The notes under the pieces are model-generated. The model made no database searches, was not told the DNA's origin, and was given only the letters and a program-made list of their open reading frames with translations. From Bacteroidales bacterium (GTDB taxonomy: Bacteria > Bacteroidota > Bacteroidia > Bacteroidales > UBA932), in the NCBI GenBank assembly GCA_017961175.1, contig JAGCXV010000044.1:1-33598 (forward strand): a DNA stretch of 33,598 nucleotides, written 5' to 3'. Made by a program: the position numbers and the translations under genes. Positions 24,173 to 31,303 of this stretch are shown here, piece after piece; the stretch's first letter is position 1, and each line of letters starts with the position of its first letter.

Positions 24173-25459
24173 TCAGTAATTGTATTTCTCCCAGAGCAAT
24201 TTCAGACGCCTTCTGATCTCGTCTTCGCTGCGGTTGGAAGACGGCTCGTATATCCTGGTTCCGGAGACTTCTTCCGGCAGGAACTCAAGGTCAGCGAAAT
24301 TGCCCTCAAAGTCGTGGGCATACTTGTATCCCTGATGGTATCCGAGTTCCTTCATCAGCTTGGTAGGGGCGTTTCTCAGATGGAGAGGAACGCTGAGGTC
24401 TCCGCTTTGCTCCACAAGGCTGAGAGCCACATCTATAGCCATTATGGAAGAATTGCTCTTCGGGCTTGTAGCCAGATAGATAGCGCACTCGGAAAGAGGT
24501 ATCCTGCCCTCCGGCATTCCTATCTGCTGTACAGCAGCAAATGTGCTTTGTGCAAGCAGCAGCGCATTAGGGTTGGCAAGACCGATATCCTCTGCCGCAA
24601 GAATCACCATACGGCGTGCGATGAACAGGGGATCTTCCCCGCCTTTGATCATACGCGCCAGCCAGTAAACCGCCGCATTTGGATCCGAGCCTCTCAGGCT
24701 CTTTATGAATGCAGAAATGATATCGTAATGCTGCTCTCCGTTCTTGTCGTAAAGAGCCATATTCTCCTGCAGGCGTTCCTTTACGATGTCGTTTGTAATC
24801 TCAATGTCTTCTCCTTCCGGAAAACTACCCACAATTATCTCCAGCACATTCAGAAGCTTGCGCGCATCTCCACCACTGTAGCGGAACAGGGCTTCCTTCT
24901 CGGCGACATTGATCTTCCTAGATGAAAGATAGGGGTCTTTCTGCAGTGCCCTTGCAAGGAGGGTATCCAGATTCTCCACGCTCAGTTCCTTGAGAACGAA
25001 TACCTGGCAACGGGACAAAAGCGGGCTGATAACCTCGAATGAAGGGTTTTCCGTAGTAGCGCCTATAAGTATTATGGTACCGTCTTCAACAGCACCCAGC
25101 AGAGCGTCCTGCTGCCCCTTGTTGAAACGGTGAATCTCGTCGATGAAAAGAATAGGGGTCTTGGAGTTGAAAAGGTTCTTGTCCTTTGCCTTGGCAATGA
25201 CTTCACGCACTTCCCTGACTCCGGAGCTTACAGCGCTGAGAGTATAGAAATTACGGTCCAGTTGTTTTGAGATAATGTGCGCCAGAGTGGTTTTTCCCAC
25301 ACCCGGAGGCCCCCAAAGTATGAAAGACGACAGATTGCCGCTTTCTATCATGTTGCGCAGCACACTGCCTTTTCCCACAAGATGTTCCTGCCCCACATAA
25401 TCGTCGAGGGAAACGGGACGGATCCTTTCCGCAAGCGGTATCTTAAAGTCTGTATTCAT
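24173..25459 (-). CDS. rarA: Replication-associated recombination protein RarA (MgsA, AAA+ clamp-loader-like)
   Basis: This 428-residue AAA+ ATPase acts at stalled forks and is related to clamp-loader subunits and WRNIP1. It shows PLAERIRPVSLDDYVGQEHLVGKGSVLR at the N-terminus, Walker A GPPGVGKTT (from residue 50), Walker B ILFIDEIHRF, a sensor GATTENPSF, and the family motif RRMVILAAEDIGLANPNAL with IYLATSPKSNSS in the C-terminal tetramerisation region. The start ATG at 25459 begins MNTDFKIPLAERIRP. An ATG eight codons upstream lies next to the predicted -7 element (25481-25488) and would probably not be transcribed. kdsA follows after 22 bases. Confidence 0.95.
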   Translation of the reverse strand: MNTDFKIPLAERIRPVSLDDYVGQEHLVGKGSVLRNMIESGNLSSFILWGPPGVGKTTLAHIISKQLDRNFYTLSAVSSGVREVREVIAKAKDKNLFNSKTPILFIDEIHRFNKGQQDALLGAVEDGTIILIGATTENPSFEVISPLLSRCQVFVLKELSVENLDTLLARALQKDPYLSSRKINVAEKEALFRYSGGDARKLLNVLEIIVGSFPEGEDIEITNDIVKERLQENMALYDKNGEQHYDIISAFIKSLRGSDPNAAVYWLARMIKGGEDPLFIARRMVILAAEDIGLANPNALLLAQSTFAAVQQIGMPEGRIPLSECAIYLATSPKSNSSIMAIDVALSLVEQSGDLSVPLHLRNAPTKLMKELGYHQGYKYAHDFEGNFADLEFLPEEVSGTRIYEPSSNRSEDEIRRRLKLLWEKYNY

Positions 25460-25480
25460 TCCAGGTTTATTTGTCCGTCG

Positions 25481-25488
25481 CAAATTTA
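25481..25488 (-). promoter_or_regulatory. Predicted Bacteroidota -7 element for rarA
   Basis: The minus strand reads TAAATTTG (TAnnTTTG), 21 bases before the rarA ATG at 25459. Its position argues against the more upstream in-frame ATG being the start. Confidence 0.5.
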
Positions 25489-25499
25489 ATCAAAAAGAC

Positions 25500-25507
25500 T
25501 ATCTTTG
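25500..25507 (+). promoter_or_regulatory. Predicted Bacteroidota -7 element for the DUF389 gene
   Basis: TATCTTTG matches TAnnTTTG and lies 24 bases before the DUF389 ATG. It forms a back-to-back divergent pair with the rarA element 11 bases away. Confidence 0.5.
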
Positions 25508-25531
25508 AAGTAGGTTTCCACATCATAAACA

Positions 25532-26881
25532 ATGGAAGAGAACAAAAGCATAGGCTCCAGAATCAAGAATTACTTCTCGATGAGAGGTTTTCTTACGGAC
25601 AAGAGCGATGTTGTCACTAGAATCAACGATGGCATCACCTTCCGCGGGCCGTATCTCTGGGTATTGGTTTTTGCCATCCTTCTGGCATCCTTAGGCCTTA
25701 ACGTGAATTCAACGGCAGTCATTATCGGCGCCATGCTCATATCGCCGATAATGGGTCCTATAATAGGTATGGGATTTTCTGTAGGAACCAGCGACTTCGA
25801 GCTTCTCAAGAAGAGTCTCCAGAACTATGCTGTGGCAACTCTCATAAGCCTTATAACCGCCACCGTATATTTCACGCTCACGCCTTACCACGGAGCTCAG
25901 AGTGAGCTGCTTGCAAGGACTTCTCCAACATTGTACGACGTTCTGATCGCATTGTTCGGAGGCGCTGCGGGCATTGTTGCAATAGCCTCTAAGGACAAGG
26001 GAAACATTCTGCCTGGAGTGGCAATCGCCACAGCCTTGATGCCACCTTTGTGCACGGCCGGATTCGGTATCGCCAGCCTTAACCTCAAGTATTTCCTTGG
26101 CGCATTCTTCCTGTACTTTATAAATACGGTATTCATTGCATTGGCCACTTATCTTGGAGTAAGGGCAATGAAGTTCCGCCACGTGGCAAAGCTGGAAGAT
26201 GTCAATTTCAGGCGTGTTAGGGGTTACCTGATGGCCATAGTCCTTGCCACTATGATACCAGCCGCCATCTTGACTGTCAATATCATAAGGGAAAGTTTCT
26301 TTGCCTCTGACCTGCAGCATTTCATCATAAACGAGATGAAATTCTCAGGAAGCCAGATAGTTTCCCAGAACATAGACAGGGATGAAAAGGTTATTACACT
26401 TGCTGCTGTCGGCAGGGAAATTCCGGATAATAAAATCGACGATGCCAGAGAAAGAATGCCCCTATACGGGTTAGGGGACTATACCTTGAATATTATACAG
26501 GGTAACCTGACAGACAGTATCCTGTCCCTTAAAGGATCCATATCAATGATTACAGCAAGCAAAGATGAGCTAAACGAGACGATAACACAACAAACCGCCG
26601 AGATTTCCAATCTCCAGGACAGAATTACACAATTCACCAAATATGAGGCTATTGCAAAGCAGATGATTGATGAGGTCCAGACTTTTTATCCGCAGGTAAA
26701 CTCTCTGAGCCTTGCTCCGACAATTGAAACCGGAAAAGATACGAATGACGTTCAAAGCTATGTTACTGCCCAGATTGTCCTGAATGAAAAAGCCATAATT
26801 CCTGAGAAAGAAATCGACAAACTCAAAGATTTCATAAAAAAGAGAGTTGACGCGGACTCTTTGGTATTGATTTTGAGATAG
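25532..26881 (+). CDS. DUF389 (TIGR00341-type) polytopic membrane protein
   Basis: This 449-residue inner-membrane protein belongs to the DUF389 family, whose biochemical function is not established. The membrane part (about 40-260) has roughly six hydrophobic segments. It includes the family landmarks STAVIIGAMLISPIMGPIIGMGFSVGT and LPGVAIATALMPPLCTAGFGIA, both with conserved prolines in the membrane. The C-terminal third (about 270-449) is soluble: a mixed region with a short coiled coil (ELNETITQQTAEISNLQDRITQF) followed by a beta-rich end. It is transcribed divergently from rarA. The downstream gene starts 76 bases away with no clear hairpin between. Confidence 0.88.
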   Translation: MEENKSIGSRIKNYFSMRGFLTDKSDVVTRINDGITFRGPYLWVLVFAILLASLGLNVNSTAVIIGAMLISPIMGPIIGMGFSVGTSDFELLKKSLQNYAVATLISLITATVYFTLTPYHGAQSELLARTSPTLYDVLIALFGGAAGIVAIASKDKGNILPGVAIATALMPPLCTAGFGIASLNLKYFLGAFFLYFINTVFIALATYLGVRAMKFRHVAKLEDVNFRRVRGYLMAIVLATMIPAAILTVNIIRESFFASDLQHFIINEMKFSGSQIVSQNIDRDEKVITLAAVGREIPDNKIDDARERMPLYGLGDYTLNIIQGNLTDSILSLKGSISMITASKDELNETITQQTAEISNLQDRITQFTKYEAIAKQMIDEVQTFYPQVNSLSLAPTIETGKDTNDVQSYVTAQIVLNEKAIIPEKEIDKLKDFIKKRVDADSLVLILR

Positions 26882-26957
26882 GGTACACCGACATTGAAAG
26901 AGATAAATCTATTTAACATAATATAAATTGTCTGACTAATTAACACTTTTAACTGAA

Positions 26958-27557
26958 ATGGCAAAGACAACTAAAAAAGCAGCCCCTAAGAAAGCCGCTG
27001 CTCCTAAACTGAAACTGGATAAGCCGGCTATCCTTGTTGTGGATATGCTCAACGACTTTGTAACAGGCGCACTTGGCTGCGACCGTGCTAAAGCAATTGT
27101 TCCTGCTACTGCAAAGCTTTGCGAGGCAGCACGCAAGAAAGGCGTTCCTGTAATTTTCTGCAACGATTGCCACATCAAGGGCATCGACCTCGAGCTCAAG
27201 CTCTGGGGAGACCATGCAATCAGAGGAACCAAGGGTGCCGAGGTTATTCCTGAACTCAAGCTCTGCGACAAGGACTATGTAGTTCCTAAGAGACGCTACA
27301 GCGGATTCTTCCAGACTGACCTGGATATCCTTCTTAAGGAGCTTGGTGTCAAGACCGTAATCATGACCGGCCTGCACGCCCACATGTGCGTAAGACACAC
27401 ATCAGCAGATGCTTATTGCCTTGGTTACAATGTGGTTGTAGCAAAGGAAGCAACCGATTCCTTCACTGAGGAAGACTACAAGATCGGTATTGCATACCTT
27501 AAAACCTGCTACGGTGCAGACGCCTACAGCAATAAGGAACTGATTGCAGCTTTCTAA
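26958..27557 (+). CDS. Isochorismatase-like cysteine hydrolase (nicotinamidase family) with Lys/Ala/Pro-rich N-terminal tail
   Basis: This is a 199-residue protein. After a basic tail (residues 2-22, TTKKAAPKKAAAPKLKLDK), the fold begins at PAILVVDMLNDF. The catalytic triad is visible as D29, K111 and C144 (in MTGLHAHMCVRHTSADA). A possible metal site is D70/H72/H86, as in nicotinamidases. The family hydrolyses amides such as nicotinamide (NAD salvage), carbamates or related small molecules, and the substrate is not determined. The tail is absent from the family core and resembles histone-H1-like basic tails. rlmD starts one base after its stop. Codon choice suggests good expression. There is no convincing TAnnTTTG in the preceding gap. 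Confidence 0.85.
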   Translation: MAKTTKKAAPKKAAAPKLKLDKPAILVVDMLNDFVTGALGCDRAKAIVPATAKLCEAARKKGVPVIFCNDCHIKGIDLELKLWGDHAIRGTKGAEVIPELKLCDKDYVVPKRRYSGFFQTDLDILLKELGVKTVIMTGLHAHMCVRHTSADAYCLGYNVVVAKEATDSFTEEDYKIGIAYLKTCYGADAYSNKELIAAF

Positions 27558-27558
27558 T

Positions 27559-29019
27559 ATGAGCCGCAAACGCAATAAAGATAGACAAATAATTGAAAAT
27601 GTGAGCATTGAGGCCGTTGCCGCAGAAGGCAATGGCCTTGCTCATATAGACGGGAAGGTGCTATTTGTCCCTAAATGCGTGCCCGGTGACGTCGTGGATG
27701 TGCAGATCATGCGCTCCCGCAAGGGCTTCATGCAGGGAAATCCTATCAGGATGGTAAAAGAATCCCCGATCCGCCAGAAGCCGTTCTGTCCTCATTACGG
27801 AATCTGCGGTGGCTGCACCTGGCAGGCTCTCCCCTATGAAAAGCAGCTGGAATTCAAGCAGCAGCAAGTTATAGACCAGCTTACCAGGATAGGGCACCTG
27901 ACACTCCCCCCTATCTCCCCCATCATCGGCTCGGAGCGCACTATTGACTACAGAAATAAACTGGAATTCACCTTCTCTGACAGACGCTGGCTCTTCAGCG
28001 AGGAAAGGTTGAATCCCGATGGTACAGAAAAGGTATTCACGGAAGAGGAACTTCTGGGACTCGGTTTCCACATCCCTGGAATGTTCAGCAAAGTCCTGGA
28101 TATCAAGGAATGCCGCCTACAGAAAGAACCTTCCAACGCCATTAGGCTTTTCGCCAGGAAATATGCCGTGGAAAACCATCTCGGCTTCTTTGACCTGTAC
28201 AACCACACTGGTTTTCTCCGCAACCTGGTGATGCGTTCCACAGAGGAGGGAAACTTCGGCATCAACCTGGTTATCGGTGCATCCAGGGTCGGTGAAAAAC
28301 CTACCAGGAAACAGATGCAGGATGCAGGGAATATGATTAAGGCCATCTGTGCTGAATTCCCTCAGATCACCTCCGCATACCTTACTGTAAACAACAAGGC
28401 CAACGACAGTTACGACGGTTGCCCTATCTACCGTATCCAGGGGGATGAATACCTCGTGGAAAAGATGGAGGACATTACTTTCCGCATCGGCCCTAAGTCT
28501 TTCTACCAGACCAATTCCCTCCAGGCCTACCGCCTCTACTCTGTGGTAAGGGACTTCGCTGACCTCAAAGGAAATGAAGTACTCTACGACCTCTACACCG
28601 GAACGGGCACTATCGCCCTTTTCCTTGCCCGCAAGGTCAAGAAAGTCATAGGCGTGGAATATGTGGAAGAAGCTGTCGCCGATGCAAGGATCAACTCCAG
28701 GGACAACGATATTTCCAATGCGGAATTCTTTGCCGGGGACATGAAGGACGTGCTTAACGACAGCTTCATCGAAAAGCACGGAAAGCCGGATGTAATTGTG
28801 CTGGACCCTCCAAGAGCCGGCATACATCCTTCTGTGGCACAGGTGATTCTGAACGCGGCTCCGGGACGCATAGTGTATGTGAGCTGTAACCCTGCCAGCC
28901 AGGCCAGAGACCTGGAGATCCTCTGCCGCGACTACTCCATACTCAAAGTCCAGCCGGTGGATATGTTCCCTCATACACAGCACGTGGAAAATGTGGTGCT
29001 GCTGGAAAGGAACAAATAG
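27559..29019 (+). CDS. rlmD: RlmD/RumA-like 23S rRNA (uracil-C5)-methyltransferase
   Basis: This 486-residue SAM-dependent RNA m5U methyltransferase has a TRAM RNA-binding domain first (about 8-66, with GNGLAHIDGKVLFVPKCVPGDVVDV). An iron-sulfur site follows: C77, C83 and C86 in CPHYGICGGC, with C185 in ECRLQ. The Rossmann methyltransferase domain shows LYDLYTGTGTIALFLA for SAM. The catalytic cysteine is C443 in YVSCNPAS, with the closing motif PHTQHVENVVLLER. The ATG at 27559 lies one base after the hydrolase stop, so they are cotranscribed. The exact uridine target (U1939-like or U747-like) is not decided by sequence inspection, so the RlmD name is by family. Confidence 0.93.
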   Translation: MSRKRNKDRQIIENVSIEAVAAEGNGLAHIDGKVLFVPKCVPGDVVDVQIMRSRKGFMQGNPIRMVKESPIRQKPFCPHYGICGGCTWQALPYEKQLEFKQQQVIDQLTRIGHLTLPPISPIIGSERTIDYRNKLEFTFSDRRWLFSEERLNPDGTEKVFTEEELLGLGFHIPGMFSKVLDIKECRLQKEPSNAIRLFARKYAVENHLGFFDLYNHTGFLRNLVMRSTEEGNFGINLVIGASRVGEKPTRKQMQDAGNMIKAICAEFPQITSAYLTVNNKANDSYDGCPIYRIQGDEYLVEKMEDITFRIGPKSFYQTNSLQAYRLYSVVRDFADLKGNEVLYDLYTGTGTIALFLARKVKKVIGVEYVEEAVADARINSRDNDISNAEFFAGDMKDVLNDSFIEKHGKPDVIVLDPPRAGIHPSVAQVILNAAPGRIVYVSCNPASQARDLEILCRDYSILKVQPVDMFPHTQHVENVVLLERNK

Positions 29020-29028
29020 ATTTTTTGT

Positions 29029-29036
29029 TAAATTTG
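29029..29036 (+). promoter_or_regulatory. Predicted Bacteroidota -7 element for the glycine-rich EF-hand gene
   Basis: TAAATTTG matches TAnnTTTG, 29 bases before the ATG at 29066, in the 46-base gap after rlmD. With the terminator at 29569 it would make the small gene its own transcription unit. Confidence 0.5.
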
Positions 29037-29065
29037 TGAAAACTCATCTTTAAAAACCAATAATT

Positions 29066-29545
29066 ATGTCTCTAATCAGCGATTTGATTTCCAAGCAGGT
29101 TAATTCTGCTGCCGGAGGAATCGAGATTCCTTCCAACATCAAGAGCCAGGTTCTAGGAGGACTAGGCGAATCAATTCTGGGAAGCCTTACCCAGACTGCC
29201 GCTAAACAGGGCGGAACTGACCTCATCACAGACCTTCTGACAGGCAAGACCAGCGCAGCCAGCAGCCCTATCACTGCATTGGCAGGCAACCTGTTCTCCA
29301 CCAACATTCTCAGCAAGCTGAATCTTGGCGGCGGATTGGCAAAATCTCTCACAGGCCTGATTCCTAACATTCTGGGTGGCCTCAAGGGATTCATCAAGGA
29401 CCAGGACGGCGACGGCGACATTGACCTTAAGGACATTATGCTGTCTATTACCGGTGGCGGAAATGCAACCGGAGGCGGTGGACTGGGCAGCATCATCGGC
29501 GCTGCTACCAGCATCCTCGGCGGCCTTATGGGTGACAAGAAGTAA
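29066..29545 (+). CDS. Uncharacterised glycine-rich protein with one EF-hand/dockerin-like calcium loop
   Basis: I do not recognise a named family for this 159-residue protein. It has no signal peptide. Residues 112-123 read DQDGDGDIDLKD, which places Asp at loop positions 1, 3, 5, 9 and 12, Gly at 6 and Ile at 8: a complete EF-hand or dockerin-type calcium loop in a single copy. Around it are glycine/leucine-rich amphipathic stretches (88-110 and 136-156, GGGGLGSIIGAATSILGGLMG) with spaced glycines like glycine zippers. The N-terminal half is serine/threonine/glycine rich with helical ISDLISKQV and LITDLLTG. It has its own predicted promoter and a strong terminator, so it is probably monocistronic. 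Low sequence complexity limits any function call. Confidence 0.8.
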   Translation: MSLISDLISKQVNSAAGGIEIPSNIKSQVLGGLGESILGSLTQTAAKQGGTDLITDLLTGKTSAASSPITALAGNLFSTNILSKLNLGGGLAKSLTGLIPNILGGLKGFIKDQDGDGDIDLKDIMLSITGGGNATGGGGLGSIIGAATSILGGLMGDKK

Positions 29546-29568
29546 TTGTTTTCACCTGTTCGGGAAAG

Positions 29569-29598
29569 AAAAGGGATGGCCTCAGGTCATCCCTTTTT
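29569..29598 (+). terminator. Strong intrinsic terminator after the glycine-rich gene
   Basis: A stem of about 13 base pairs (AAAAGGGATGGCC, loop TCA, GGTCATCCCTTTT, with one G-U pair) is followed by T residues. It lies 23 bases after the stop at 29545. Because the 5' side is A-rich it could also work in reverse, but no minus-strand gene is near. Confidence 0.88.
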
Positions 29599-29600
29599 AT

Positions 29601-29608
29601 TATCTTTA
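29601..29608 (+). promoter_or_regulatory. Possible imperfect -7 element for ettA-mnmE
   Basis: TATCTTTA matches seven of eight positions of TAnnTTTG (last base A). It lies 18 bases before the ettA ATG and immediately after the terminator, so a promoter is needed here. Confidence 0.35.
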
Positions 29609-29626
29609 CAAACCAATACAATAGAT

Positions 29627-31303
29627 ATGGCAGACGAAAAGATAATATTCTCGATGAACGGTGTGGGCAAAATCCTGCCCCACAACAACAAAGTAATTCT
29701 CAAGGACATATACCTGTCGTTCTTCTATGGAGCCAAAATCGGCATCATAGGCCTTAACGGCAGCGGTAAATCCACCCTGCTTAAGATCATAGCCGGCGTG
29801 GAGAAATCCTACCAGGGAGAGGTCGTATGGGCTCCTGGCTACAGCGTTGGCTACCTGGAGCAGGAACCTCAGATGGATCCGGACAAGACCGTCCTTGAAG
29901 TGGTTCAGGAAGGTGTCCAGGAAGTCATGGATCTTCTGAACGAGTTCAACGAGATATCAGCCAAGTTCTGCGAGCCGATGGACGATGACCAGATGAACCG
30001 CCTGATGGAAAGGCAGGGAGAGCTTACCGAGAAGATAGACCATTGCGACGGATGGGAGATCGATTCCAAGCTGGAAAGGGCTATGGATGCTCTGCAATGC
30101 CCTCCATCTGACGCCAAGATATCTACCCTGTCCGGAGGCGAGAGAAGAAGGGTTGCGCTCTGCCGCCTGCTTCTCAGACAACCGGACGTACTGCTTTTGG
30201 ACGAGCCTACCAACCATCTTGATACTGAGAGTATTCTCTGGCTGGAAGCACATCTGAGGCAATACAAGGGAACCGTAATCGCCGTTACCCACGACCGTTA
30301 CTTCCTGGACAACGTGGCCGGATGGATACTGGAACTGGACCGCGGGGAAGGCATTCCTTGGAAGGGCAACTACTCCTCCTGGCTGGACCAGAAGACAAAG
30401 CGTCTGGAGATGGAGGAAAAGACAGAGAGCAAGCGCAGAAAGACTCTCCAGAGAGAGCTGGAATGGGTTCGTATGGCTCCTAAAGCCCGCCAGGCCAAGC
30501 AGAAAGCCCGTCTGGGAGCATACGAGAAACTTGCTTCCCAGGACTCAAAGGAGAAAGAAGCAAACCTTGAAATCTACATACCAAACGGCCCTCATCTCGG
30601 AAACAAGGTCATAGAGTTCCACGATGTGAGCAAGGCTTACGGAGACAAACTCCTTTTCGAGCATCTTAGCTTTGTGCTCCCTCCTGCAGGCATCGTGGGT
30701 GTAATCGGTCCTAACGGAGCCGGCAAGACTACCCTTTTCCGCCTTATCATGGGAATCGAGAAACCAGATTCCGGAACCATAGAAATCGGAGAAACCGTCA
30801 AGATATCCTATGTAGATCAGCAGCATAAGAGCATCGATCCGGACAAGACTGTATATGAAACCATTGCAGGCGATTCCGAATGGGTTCGCCTAGGCAACAG
30901 GGATATTAACGCAAGAGGCTGGGTTTCACGCTTCAACTTCAGCGGAGCTGACCAGGAAAAGCTCTGCGGTATCCTTTCCGGCGGAGAGAGAAACCGCCTG
31001 CATCTCGCCCTTACACTCAAGGACGAGGGCAATGTCCTGCTGCTCGACGAGCCTACCAACGACGTGGATGTAAACACCATCCGCGCTCTTGAGGAAGGTC
31101 TCGACAACTTTGCCGGCTGTGCGGTTGTTGTCAGCCACGACCGCTGGTTCCTGGACAGGATTGCCACCCACATACTGGCATTCGAGGGGGACAGCCAGGT
31201 TGTATTCTTCGAGGGCAACTACCAGGAATACGAGGAAAACCGCAAGGCCAGGATGGGCAATACGGAGCCTAAGCGCTTCAAGTATAAAAAGCTGATGGAA
31301 TGA
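29627..31303 (+). CDS. ettA: Energy-dependent translational throttle protein EttA (ABC-F)
   Basis: This 558-residue ABC-F protein acts at the ribosomal E site and gates the first peptide bond according to ATP/ADP level. Cassette 1 has GLNGSGKST (42-50), LSGGERRRVALCRLLL and LLLDEPTNHLD. The linker includes the EttA-type ESKRRKTLQRELEWVRMAPKARQAKQKAR tRNA-contacting arm. Cassette 2 has GPNGAGKTT, LSGGERNRLHLALTLK and LLLDEPTNDVD. The end FEGNYQEYEENRKARMG with PKRFKYKKLME is typical of EttA. The ATG at 29627 (MADEKIIFSMNGVGK) matches EttA's length of about 555 residues. An upstream in-frame extension would run through the terminator hairpin. The stop overlaps mnmE as ATGA. Confidence 0.95.
   Translation: MADEKIIFSMNGVGKILPHNNKVILKDIYLSFFYGAKIGIIGLNGSGKSTLLKIIAGVEKSYQGEVVWAPGYSVGYLEQEPQMDPDKTVLEVVQEGVQEVMDLLNEFNEISAKFCEPMDDDQMNRLMERQGELTEKIDHCDGWEIDSKLERAMDALQCPPSDAKISTLSGGERRRVALCRLLLRQPDVLLLDEPTNHLDTESILWLEAHLRQYKGTVIAVTHDRYFLDNVAGWILELDRGEGIPWKGNYSSWLDQKTKRLEMEEKTESKRRKTLQRELEWVRMAPKARQAKQKARLGAYEKLASQDSKEKEANLEIYIPNGPHLGNKVIEFHDVSKAYGDKLLFEHLSFVLPPAGIVGVIGPNGAGKTTLFRLIMGIEKPDSGTIEIGETVKISYVDQQHKSIDPDKTVYETIAGDSEWVRLGNRDINARGWVSRFNFSGADQEKLCGILSGGERNRLHLALTLKDEGNVLLLDEPTNDVDVNTIRALEEGLDNFAGCAVVVSHDRWFLDRIATHILAFEGDSQVVFFEGNYQEYEENRKARMGNTEPKRFKYKKLME

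Noticed and set aside
25460-25483. Eight-codon upstream extension of rarA
   Set aside because: It reaches into the predicted -7 element and adds residues not seen at the N-terminus of RarA proteins.
26882-26957. Gap between the DUF389 and cysteine hydrolase genes examined for promoter or terminator
   Set aside because: It is AT-rich but holds no exact TAnnTTTG and no convincing hairpin, so nothing was annotated.
29546-29626. 27-codon upstream extension of ettA
   Set aside because: It would translate through the terminator hairpin; the ATG at 29627 gives the normal EttA N-terminus and length.
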